The translations under genes were made by a program, and so were the position numbers. From positions 1 to 5,030 of the forward strand of contig QWQL01000121.1 of assembly GCA_003670825.1 (NCBI GenBank): 5,030 bases of DNA, in the 5' to 3' direction. The stretch comes from Planctomycetota bacterium (lineage in GTDB: Bacteria; Planctomycetota; Planctomycetia; Pirellulales; UBA1268). The notes under the pieces are model-generated. The model was not told where the DNA came from, ran no database searches, and was given only the letters and a program-made list of their open reading frames with translations. The stretch's first letter is position 1. Every line of letters begins with the position of its first letter. Of this stretch, positions 1 to 5,030 are shown piece by piece.

Positions 1-1310
1 CCCCCGCCGTCGCGGCCGGTGTGGTTGGTGATCACCGCCACCCGCTTGCCGGCGAGCGGACGGAAGCCGTCGCGGACGAGCACGTCGATGCCGGTGAGAA
101 CCGGCCGATCGCTCGCGGCCTGCGGCTGGGCCCGTGGCTCTACGATGGCCGCCACCGCCGCCGACGCGATTCGGGCGATCAGCGGGTTGACCAGCCCCTT
201 GCCGTCGGGATGCACGCGGTTTGAGAGGAAGATCACGTAGAGATCGGCCGCCGGATCGATCCAGAGGGCCGTGCCGGTGAAGCCGCCGTGGCCGAACGCC
301 CGCTCGGAGAGCAGGTCGCCGCGGTTGCTCGACAGTGGGCTCCGCTTGTCCCAGCCGAGCCCGCGGAACCCGCCCCCGGGAACCCTCCAGCCGCGGGTCA
401 TCATTGCGACCGTCTCCGGGGCGAGCACCCGAACGCCGTCGAGGCTGCCGTCGCCGAGCATCATCGTGGCGTAGCGGGCGAGATCGGTGGCAGTGCCGAA
501 CAGCCCCGCATGGCCAGCGATCCCGTCGAGCTTCCAGCAGCGCGGATCGTGGACGTCGCCCCGCATCCAGCTCCCGTCCCGCTGTTCCGTGGGCGCCGAG
601 CGGGCCCGCAGCGGCTCGGGCGGCAGATAGCCCGTTTCCGTCATGCCAAGAGGCTCGAACGTGACCCGCTTCGAGAAGGTGGCGACCGACTCCCCCGTGA
701 GGCGCTCGACCAACTGGCCGAGAACGATGAAGTTGACGTCGGAGTAGATGAACTTCGTGCCCGCGGGGTGGAGTGGGGCGAGGCCCCAGATTCGCTCGAC
801 TGCCTGCGCCGGCCCGTTTGCGTAGTCGTCGATCGGGTTGTCGGCGATCAGGCCGCTCTGGTGCGTGAGCAGGTCGAGCACGGTGAGCTTCTCCTTGCCA
901 CTGGCAGCGAACTCGGGGATGTGCAGCGCCACCGGATCCGCAAGCCGCACCCGGCCCGCTTCCACGAGGTGCATGATCGCCGTGGCCGTGGCCACGGGCT
1001 TCGTCAGCGACGCAAGATCAAACACCGTGTCGTTCGTCATCGGCTCGTCGGCCGGCTCGATCGCGCGGCGGCCGTAGGCCTTCAGCCAGGCGATGCCAGC
1101 GTGGCGGCCCACGCAGACCACGCAGCCGGGCATTTTTTTCTCGGCGAGCGTCGCCTCGATAAGCCCATCGATCTTCGCCAGCCGTGCGGGATCAAAGCCA
1201 GCGACGGCCGGATCGAGCCTCGGGAGGTCCGCCGCGCAGGTCGTCGTGGCACTCCAGGCGATCGTCAGCGCAGTGATCAGCAGGCGCGTGCCTGCAACCC
1301 TATGGTTCAT
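1..1310 (-). CDS. Secreted serine hydrolase (beta-lactamase fold, AmiE-like) fused to NamZ/DUF1343 exo-muramidase; 3' end missing
   Basis: Reading leftward from ATG at 1310-1308, the frame stays open for 436 codons to the window edge, so the protein is truncated only by the window. Residues 1-27 look like a signal peptide: a basic start (NHR), a hydrophobic stretch LLITALTIAW and a cleavage region near CAA-D, which implies export. Residues ~38-390 are a class C beta-lactamase-type domain. The SxxK motif is S101-L-T-K104, the tyrosine motif is Y189-S-D, and an HGG triad at 341-343 replaces KTG. The family phrases LLTHQSG (147-153) and GHAGLFGT (266-273) are present. From about residue 404, TGIDVLVRDGF...GKRVAVITNHTG matches the start of NamZ (DUF1343, GH171), which releases MurNAc from non-reducing glycan ends. 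In B. subtilis, AmiE removes the peptide from MurNAc and NamZ is a separate protein; here both activities appear joined. The gene is coupled to the upstream symporter by an ATGA overlap. The hydrolase substrate is inferred from context; an esterase or D-aminopeptidase is possible. Confidence 0.9.
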   Translation of the reverse strand, partial: MNHRVAGTRLLITALTIAWSATTTCAADLPRLDPAVAGFDPARLAKIDGLIEATLAEKKMPGCVVCVGRHAGIAWLKAYGRRAIEPADEPMTNDTVFDLASLTKPVATATAIMHLVEAGRVRLADPVALHIPEFAASGKEKLTVLDLLTHQSGLIADNPIDDYANGPAQAVERIWGLAPLHPAGTKFIYSDVNFIVLGQLVERLTGESVATFSKRVTFEPLGMTETGYLPPEPLRARSAPTEQRDGSWMRGDVHDPRCWKLDGIAGHAGLFGTATDLARYATMMLGDGSLDGVRVLAPETVAMMTRGWRVPGGGFRGLGWDKRSPLSSNRGDLLSERAFGHGGFTGTALWIDPAADLYVIFLSNRVHPDGKGLVNPLIARIASAAVAAIVEPRAQPQAASDRPVLTGIDVLVRDGFRPLAGKRVAVITNHTGRDGG

Positions 1311-2797
1311 GAGCGGAACTCCTGACGAGGCAGCAGTGGGGTGACGAGCAGGGCGACGACGACCGTGACAGACGAACCCACCAGCGCGTACCAGGGCCAG
1401 GCGATTGTCACCCCCTGCCCCGGCAGCACGAACTGAACGGCGAGCAGCGCGGCGAGCCCCGCGGCCGCGCCGACCAGCGCCGCGGACTGTCCCACCCGCC
1501 GCGTGGCTACGCCGAGCACGAACACGCCGAGCAGCAGGCCGGCCGAGTAGCCCGCAATCGTCAGCGCCCGGCTCACGACGGTGGAATCCATCGATGCTGC
1601 AGCGATCCCGACCACGATCTGCACGATGCCGAAGGCCACCGTGAACCAGCGGGTGAGCGCGAGAGCCGCCGCCGGAGCGAGTGTCTCTCGCCTGCCCGCC
1701 GCAGCCCGCAGCGGCAGCCAGACATCGTGAGCCAGCGACGATGCCGACGCATTGAGCGAACTGGCGATCGTCGACATCGCGGCCGCGAGGATCGCCGCCA
1801 GGAGCAGGCCGACCAGGCCGGTGTTGCGCGGAAAGTGGGTGACGATGAAGGTCGCGAAGACCTCGTCGGGCCGGGCTGGCGGGGCCTCGCCGCCCAGGCC
1901 GTGGAAGGCCGCCAGCAGCACGCCGATGCCCAGGAAGAGCACGAACTGCAGGAACACCACGATGCCGCTGGTCAGCAGTGCCCGCGCCGCCTCTCGCTGA
2001 CCGCGAGCGCTGAGGTAGCGCTGCACCATCATGTGGTCGGTGCCGTGGGTGCCGAGGCTCAGCACCGCGCCGCCAAACAGCCCCGCCCAGAACGTGTAGG
2101 GATTGGCGAGATCGAATGAGAAGTCGAACATGCGGAGCTTGTCGTGAGCGATGGCAAAATCCCATGCGGCCGGCCAGCCTCCCGGGATCCGGCTCGCGAT
2201 CACAAACACGGCCACGATTCCGCCGAGCACGTAGATCACCAGCTGCAGGCAGTCGTTCCAGGCCACGCTCCGCAGCCCACCGAGCACCGTGTAGAGGATC
2301 GTGATGGCGCCCATCGCCCCCACGCTCCAGGCGAGCGGCCAGCCCGTGAGCTTCTGGAACACGAGCGCCGCGAGAAACAGCCGCAACCCGTCACCGAGGT
2401 TGCGGGCCACGAGAAACAGCAGCGCCGCCGCCCGCTGCATGAGCGGCCCGAACCGGTCGCGGAGTACTTCGTGGGCGGTATTGAGCTCGCCGCGGAAGTA
2501 GAGGGGCAGCAGGAACCGGACGATCGCGAGCCGGCCGAGCATGTAGCCCAGCGGCAGCTGCAGAAACCGCATGCCGGCCTCCCCGAAGCTCTCACCCGGC
2601 ACGCTGAGCACCGTGGCGGCACTCGTTTCGGTGGCCACGATCGACCCTAAAACGACCCACCAGGGCAGGTCGCGGTCGCCCAGGAGGTAGGCGTCGAGCG
2701 TGCGGATGCGACCTGCGGCAAACAGCCCGATGGCGATGGCCGCCCCGAAGTAGACCACCAAAACGGCGATATCGATGGGGCCGAGGGGAATGGTCAT
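1307..2797 (-). CDS. Sodium:solute symporter (SSS family), candidate MurNAc importer (MurT-like)
   Basis: This is a 496-residue polytopic inner-membrane protein, a normal length for the SSS family. It has many hydrophobic segments, for example ~8-27, 123-147, 155-173, 185-202, 275-298, 327-345, 383-403, 411-431 and 436-456. Family hallmarks are an early helix with ATETSAATVLSVPG (55-68), GTHGTDHMMVQRYLSAR (249-265), close to the SSS signature around TM6-7, and the Ser/Thr-rich segment AAAMSTIASSLNAS (338-351), where SSS proteins place sodium ligands. The start at 2797 is preferred because AGGA lies 7 nt upstream and the protein then opens directly into its first helix. The in-frame ATG at 2908 would add 37 mostly Arg-rich residues with no homology feel. 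Substrate cannot be read from sequence. Coupling to a muramidase fusion, and divergence from murQ and a sugar kinase, point to MurNAc or a small muropeptide. T. forsythia has a non-PTS MurNAc transporter linked to a kinase and murQ. Family confidence is high; substrate confidence is moderate. Confidence 0.93.
   Translation of the reverse strand: MTIPLGPIDIAVLVVYFGAAIAIGLFAAGRIRTLDAYLLGDRDLPWWVVLGSIVATETSAATVLSVPGESFGEAGMRFLQLPLGYMLGRLAIVRFLLPLYFRGELNTAHEVLRDRFGPLMQRAAALLFLVARNLGDGLRLFLAALVFQKLTGWPLAWSVGAMGAITILYTVLGGLRSVAWNDCLQLVIYVLGGIVAVFVIASRIPGGWPAAWDFAIAHDKLRMFDFSFDLANPYTFWAGLFGGAVLSLGTHGTDHMMVQRYLSARGQREAARALLTSGIVVFLQFVLFLGIGVLLAAFHGLGGEAPPARPDEVFATFIVTHFPRNTGLVGLLLAAILAAAMSTIASSLNASASSLAHDVWLPLRAAAGRRETLAPAAALALTRWFTVAFGIVQIVVGIAAASMDSTVVSRALTIAGYSAGLLLGVFVLGVATRRVGQSAALVGAAAGLAALLAVQFVLPGQGVTIAWPWYALVGSSVTVVVALLVTPLLPRQEFRS
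1319..1323 (-). promoter_or_regulatory. Shine-Dalgarno site for the fusion hydrolase
   Basis: AGGAG on the minus strand lies inside the last codons of the symporter gene, 8 nt before the ATG at 1310. It supports that start and independent ribosome loading at the ATGA junction. Confidence 0.7.
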
Positions 2798-2804
2798 CGA
2801 TGCG

Positions 2805-2808
2805 TCCT
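2805..2808 (-). promoter_or_regulatory. Shine-Dalgarno site deciding the symporter start
   Basis: AGGA on the minus strand sits 7 nt upstream of the ATG at 2797. It favours this start over the in-frame ATG at 2908, which would add an Arg-rich leader overlapping the divergent promoter region. Confidence 0.65.
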
Positions 2809-2931
2809 GGAGTTCGCGGCCGCGGGAAGAGAGCCCTAGCCGGATCGATCGGCGGAGTCTAGCCGCCCCACTGCCGACTTGCCCACGGCGGCCGCGGCGG
2901 CGTCGCATTTCAGATGGGTTCGGGATATGGT

Positions 2932-2936
2932 GGAAG
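2932..2936 (+). promoter_or_regulatory. Weak Shine-Dalgarno site deciding the murQ start
   Basis: GGAAG ends 4 nt before the ATG at 2941. No comparable purine-rich site precedes the alternative in-frame ATG at 2914, and starting at 2941 gives the usual MurQ N-terminal length. Confidence 0.5.
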
Positions 2937-2940
2937 AATC

Positions 2941-3861
2941 ATGTCGCAAGCCCTCGGATCCCTGACCACGGAAGCTGCCAATCCCGCCTCGGCGCGGATC
3001 GACGAACTCGACGCCGCCGGAATCGTGCAGGTGATGAACGCGGCAGACGCGGCCGTGGCGGAGGCGGTGGGCCGCGAATCGGCCGTAATCGCCCGGTCGA
3101 TCGACGTGATCGCCGACCGCTTTCGTGCCGGGGGCCGCCTCGTCTACATCGGCGCGGGCACGTCGGGCCGGCTCGGCGTGCTCGATGCCTCGGAATGCCC
3201 CCCCACGTTTGGCACCCCGCCGGAGATGGTGGTGGGGCTGATCGCCGGCGGCCGCGACGCCCTCACGCGGGCCATCGAAGGGGCCGAGGACAGCCTGACA
3301 CTCGCCGCCGTGGATCTGTCTGCCATCGGGTTGTCGTCTTCCGACGTGCTGGTGGGCATCGCCACCAGTGGCCGCACCCCCTACGTGCTCGGCGGTCTGA
3401 CGCACGCGCGAGCCGTCGGAGCTTTCACGATCGGCTTCGCCTGTAATGCCAACTCCGAACTGGAAGCCCTGGCCGACGAGATGATCGTGCCTCAGGTTGG
3501 GCCGGAGATCGTCGCCGGCTCGACGCGGCTGAAGGCGGGGACGGCGACGAAGATGGTCCTCAACATGCTCACGACCGGCGCGATGATCCGGATCGGCAAG
3601 ACCTACGGCAACCTGATGGTCGACCTGCGGGCGACCAACGCGAAGCTCGTTGCCCGCACGCGGCGGATCGTCGCCGCGCTCACCGGCGTCGATGAAATGA
3701 CGGCGGAGCGACTGGTGGCCGAAGCGGACGGCGAGCTCAAGACCGCCGTCGTCGCCAGGCTTCGCAACGTCTCCCCGGCCGAGGCCCGCCGGCTGCTCGC
3801 CGAGGCCGACGGCCACCTGCGGCGGGCGCTCGCCGGCGGAGGAGATCATGAGCGGAGCTGA
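2941..3861 (+). CDS. murQ: N-acetylmuramic acid 6-phosphate etherase MurQ
   Basis: This cytoplasmic lyase cleaves the D-lactyl ether of MurNAc-6-phosphate to give GlcNAc-6-phosphate and D-lactate. The 306-residue product matches the E. coli enzyme in length and aligns along it from memory. The N-terminus has the T-x-x-x-N-P-x-S pattern (SLTTEAANPASARIDEL, 7-23). The SIS sugar-phosphate domain begins near GGRLVYIGAGTSGRLG (64-79). Next come DASECPPTFG (82-91), with E85 equivalent to E. coli Glu83, and IEGAEDS (112-118), with E116 equivalent to Glu114; both are the catalytic glutamates. SGRTPYVLGG (143-152), GSTRLKAGTATKMVLNMLTT (193-212) and KTYGNLMVDL (220-229) are further signature blocks, and a C-terminal helical region (~245-298) follows. 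All key residues appear intact. It is the first gene of the rightward arm and overlaps the kinase that supplies its substrate by 14 nt. The downstream GlcNAc-6-phosphate deacetylase (NagA) is not in the window. Confidence 0.97.
   Translation: MSQALGSLTTEAANPASARIDELDAAGIVQVMNAADAAVAEAVGRESAVIARSIDVIADRFRAGGRLVYIGAGTSGRLGVLDASECPPTFGTPPEMVVGLIAGGRDALTRAIEGAEDSLTLAAVDLSAIGLSSSDVLVGIATSGRTPYVLGGLTHARAVGAFTIGFACNANSELEALADEMIVPQVGPEIVAGSTRLKAGTATKMVLNMLTTGAMIRIGKTYGNLMVDLRATNAKLVARTRRIVAALTGVDEMTAERLVAEADGELKTAVVARLRNVSPAEARRLLAEADGHLRRALAGGGDHERS
3838..3844 (+). promoter_or_regulatory. Strong Shine-Dalgarno site for the kinase, inside murQ
   Basis: GGAGGAG lies within the 3' end of murQ, just ahead of the ATG at 3848. 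GGAGG is 5 nt from the start codon. It is the strongest ribosome-binding match in the window and fixes the kinase start in the overlap. Confidence 0.75.
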
Positions 3862-4822
3862 TGCCAGCGGCGCGCTTGTGCTCGGCGTGGACGGCGGGGG
3901 CTCGCGATGCGCGGCGGTGTTGGCCCGCGTGCCCCCGGCCGGTGGCGTGCTCGAGATTCTCGGCCGTGGCCGAGGCGGCCCCGCCAATCCGCGGGTTACG
4001 GGCCACGACGTGGCTCGGGACTCGATCGCCGCGGCGATGGCTGCGGCCTTTACCGATGCGGGCCTCGAGTGTCGGCCGGTGACGTCGGCCTGCCTGGGGC
4101 TTGCGGGCGTGGGACGGCCGGAGGATCGAGACGCGGTGTGCGGCTGGGCGACGCAGGCTGCGGTCGCGGATCACGTGCACGTGGTGACCGACGGGCTGGT
4201 GCTCTTTGCCGACGCCGCGACGGAGCCCTGGGGCGTTGTCTTGATTGCGGGCACCGGCTCGCTGGCCTTGGCTCGGCAACGCGGCGTGGGGCTGTCGGCC
4301 GCGGCCCCGGTCGATCGCTGCGGCGGCTGGGGGCCGCTGCTGGGCGATGAAGGCAGCGGCCATGCCATCGGCCTGGCCGGACTCAAGGCGGCGATGCGGG
4401 CGGCCGACGGCCGCGGCCCCGAAACGATCCTCCGCGAGGCGCTGCTGCGGCGATTCGCGGTGACGGAGGCCGCCGAACTCGTGGGCCGGCTCCATGCCTC
4501 CGATGTGGGCCGTCGCGAGATCGCCGACGTGGCCCGGGAAGTGATCGCCGCGGCCGACGTGGGGGATGCGGTGGCCTCGGCGATCATCGCCGCCGCTGCG
4601 GCGGACCTTGCCGCCCACGTCCGCACGCTGGCGCTCCGCGGGGAGTTTGCTGCCGGTGTCTATCCTCTCCGCCTGGCGGGCGGCCTGCTGACGGGGGCCG
4701 CAACGCTCCGCCGCCTGCTGGTCGACTCGTTGTCTGCCAGTGGGCACGAACCGGGGAGCGTGACGGTGGTGGCCGAACCGGCCGTAGCCGCCGCGCGGTT
4801 CGCCGCGCTCGCCATTCAGTAG
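3848..4822 (+). CDS. murK: BadF/BadG/BcrA/BcrD-type amino sugar kinase, probable MurNAc kinase MurK
   Basis: This 324-residue cytoplasmic protein has the ASKHA (actin-like ATPase) fold seen in eukaryotic GlcNAc kinase and bacterial MurK. The phosphate-1 loop is LGVDGGGSR (12-20). GPANPRV (44-50) is a substrate-side loop, and VTDG with D115 matches the catalytic aspartate position. IAGTGS (133-138) is the phosphate-2 loop. The block CGGWGPLLGDEGSG (158-171) is characteristic of this kinase family, and LAGGLLTGA (277-285) is the adenosine motif. The expected reaction is ATP-dependent 6-phosphorylation of MurNAc, and perhaps GlcNAc as in Clostridium MurK. That yields the substrate of MurQ, encoded immediately upstream with a 14-nt overlap. 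Since the importer is a symporter and not a PTS, a separate kinase is needed, which strengthens the call. GlcNAc kinase alone is the main alternative. The gene ends at TAG 4820-4822, and no terminator with a U-tract follows. Confidence 0.88.
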   Translation: MSGADASGALVLGVDGGGSRCAAVLARVPPAGGVLEILGRGRGGPANPRVTGHDVARDSIAAAMAAAFTDAGLECRPVTSACLGLAGVGRPEDRDAVCGWATQAAVADHVHVVTDGLVLFADAATEPWGVVLIAGTGSLALARQRGVGLSAAAPVDRCGGWGPLLGDEGSGHAIGLAGLKAAMRAADGRGPETILREALLRRFAVTEAAELVGRLHASDVGRREIADVAREVIAAADVGDAVASAIIAAAAADLAAHVRTLALRGEFAAGVYPLRLAGGLLTGAATLRRLLVDSLSASGHEPGSVTVVAEPAVAAARFAALAIQ

Positions 4823-4840
4823 CCGCAGGGCTTGTCCCCG

Positions 4841-4852
4841 CGGGCGTGCCCG
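4841..4852 (+). repeat. Possible degenerate end of a preceding repeat unit
   Basis: The 12 bp before the first full unit match the last 12 bp of that unit (4923-4934) at 8 of 12 positions, including a GTGCC/ATGCC core. The array may therefore begin with an eroded copy just after the kinase stop. The match is short and could be chance in GC-rich DNA. Confidence 0.3.
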
Positions 4853-4859
4853 GTGCGTT

Positions 4860-4921
4860 CGTAGCCACAGGTTTCCTACCTGTGGGCACGCTGGAGTGCA
4901 GATAGGAAATCTGCACCTACG
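4860..4921 (+). other. Double-hairpin structure, repeat unit 1
   Basis: Hairpin A: arm CCACAGGT (4865-4872), loop TTCCT, arm ACCTGTGG (4878-4885), 8 bp. Hairpin B: arm GTGCAGAT (4896-4903), loop AGGAA, arm ATCTGCAC (4909-4916), 8 bp. CGTAG (4860-4864) can pair with CTACG (4917-4921), closing both hairpins into a three-way junction. The two loops are exact complements. No U-tract follows, so it is not a standard intrinsic terminator. Confidence 0.8.
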
Positions 4922-4941
4922 GGGGGCATGCCGAGTGCGTT

Positions 4942-5003
4942 CGTAGCCACAGGTTTCCTACCTGTGTGCATGCTGTGGTGCAGATAGGAAATCTGCACCT
5001 ACG
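4942..5003 (+). other. Double-hairpin structure, repeat unit 2
   Basis: This is the same layout 82 bp downstream. Hairpin A has 7 bp (CACAGGT 4948-4954 with ACCTGTG 4960-4966), because the outer G is T at 4967. Hairpin B can extend to 9 bp (4977-4985 with 4991-4999), since the base at 4977 is G where unit 1 has A. CGTAG (4942-4946) again faces CTACG (4999-5003). The loops TTCCT and AGGAA are unchanged. Confidence 0.8.
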
Positions 5004-5030
5004 GGGGGCATGCGGAGTGCGTTCGTAGCC

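Larger units (their letters stand above)
2798..2940. promoter_or_regulatory. Divergent intergenic region, presumed promoters for both arms
   Basis: These 143 bp separate the symporter start (minus) from the murQ start (plus), so both transcripts must begin here or within the facing gene. No convincing sigma70-type -35/-10 pair is seen on either strand. A TTGCCC at 2879-2884 and a minus-strand TAGACT around 2857-2862 are isolated partial matches. The heptamer CTAGCCG occurs twice in direct orientation (2836-2842 and 2859-2865), 23 bp apart, with a short GATCGATC palindrome between the copies (2843-2850). This could be an operator for a regulator encoded elsewhere, but it is weak evidence. Confidence 0.5.
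4853..5030 (+). repeat. Tandem array of an 82-bp unit (two copies plus a truncated third)
   Basis: Units start at GTGCGTTC at 4853, 4935 and 5017, an exact 82-bp period. Units 1 and 2 differ at five positions by my count (77/82 identical): four in the spacer between the two hairpins and one near the 3' end. The third copy is identical over its 14 visible bases, then the window ends, so the array probably continues. The unit contains GTAGCCACAGG, a TTTCCTA core, a TAGGAAA core, ATCTGCACCTACG and a G-run followed by GCATGC. No reading frame across it looks like protein. Its position right after a gene end suggests an intergenic repeat family; I do not recognise a named one. Confidence 0.95.

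Noticed and set aside
1133..1139. Run of seven A's (minus strand) in the fusion enzyme as a frameshift site
   Set aside because: The same frame carries family-consistent sequence on both sides (residues ~38-60 and 60-110), so no shift is needed.
288..1325. 345-codon plus-strand open frame opposite the fusion enzyme
   Set aside because: Composition is Arg/Pro/His-rich with no recognisable domain, and the opposite strand carries clear beta-lactamase-family motifs. It is a shadow typical of high-GC DNA.
2798..2908. N-terminal extension of the symporter from the ATG at 2908
   Set aside because: It would add 37 Arg-rich residues before the first helix, and the ATG at 2797 has a good ribosome site.
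2914..2940. Earlier murQ start at 2914
   Set aside because: It adds nine residues absent from typical MurQ and has no ribosome site ahead; 2941 fits better.
2836..3987. 383-codon minus-strand open frame across murQ and the intergenic region
   Set aside because: It lies antisense to murQ, whose catalytic motifs are intact, and its own sequence has no family resemblance.
3737..4747. 336-codon minus-strand open frame opposite the kinase
   Set aside because: Low-complexity Arg/Gly/His-rich shadow; the plus strand encodes all kinase motifs.
4584..4916. Minus-strand small frame starting inside the repeat
   Set aside because: It begins in the repeat and then runs antisense to the kinase with no recognisable protein features.
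4860..4921. Intrinsic terminator for the murQ-kinase transcript
   Set aside because: The hairpins are not followed by a U-tract; the downstream sequence is G-rich.
4853..5030. CRISPR array
   Set aside because: The whole 82-bp unit is conserved, including what would be the spacer, and no cas gene is present.
4853..5030. Integron attC-like sites
   Set aside because: Tandem spacing and imperfect palindromes are suggestive, but no GTTRRRY/RYYYAAC boxes are seen and no cassette genes lie between copies.

Overview
The window is GC-rich bacterial DNA carrying a compact, divergently transcribed locus that reads as a complete route for salvaging N-acetylmuramic acid (MurNAc) from peptidoglycan. The gene set, the use of a sodium:solute symporter instead of a phosphotransferase-system (PTS) transporter, the high GC and the structured intergenic repeats all suggest a planctomycete-like Gram-negative. 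That placement is an inference from style, not from a marker gene.

Leftward (minus-strand) arm, 1-2797. A sodium:solute symporter (1307-2797) comes first and is translationally coupled through an ATGA overlap to a secreted two-domain enzyme. That enzyme starts at 1310 and runs off the left edge of the window, so it has no stop codon here. Its N-terminal ~390 residues are a serine beta-lactamase-fold hydrolase resembling AmiE. The last ~32 visible residues are the beginning of a NamZ/DUF1343 exo-beta-N-acetylmuramidase domain.

Rightward (plus-strand) arm, 2941-4822. murQ (MurNAc-6-phosphate etherase) overlaps by 14 nt a BadF/BadG-type sugar kinase, most likely murK. A 143-bp divergent intergenic region (2798-2940) separates the arms and should carry both promoters, though no consensus promoter is convincing.

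Proposed flow: the exported fusion enzyme trims peptide (AmiE-like part) and releases MurNAc from glycan ends (NamZ part); the symporter imports it; the kinase makes MurNAc-6-phosphate; MurQ splits this into GlcNAc-6-phosphate and D-lactate. The parts resemble the B. subtilis namZ-nagZ-amiE-murRQP cluster and the T. forsythia transporter-kinase-murQ cluster, combined in one locus. No NagZ-like glucosaminidase and no MurR-like regulator are visible.

Right end, 4823-5030. Thirty nt after the kinase stop begins a tandem array of an 82-bp unit: two full copies and the first 14 nt of a third, cut by the window edge. Each unit holds two hairpins that are inverted, diverged copies of one palindrome. 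All eight differences between the two halves of unit 1 fall as four compensatory base-pair changes, so the fold itself looks conserved. This is the least explained element in the window.
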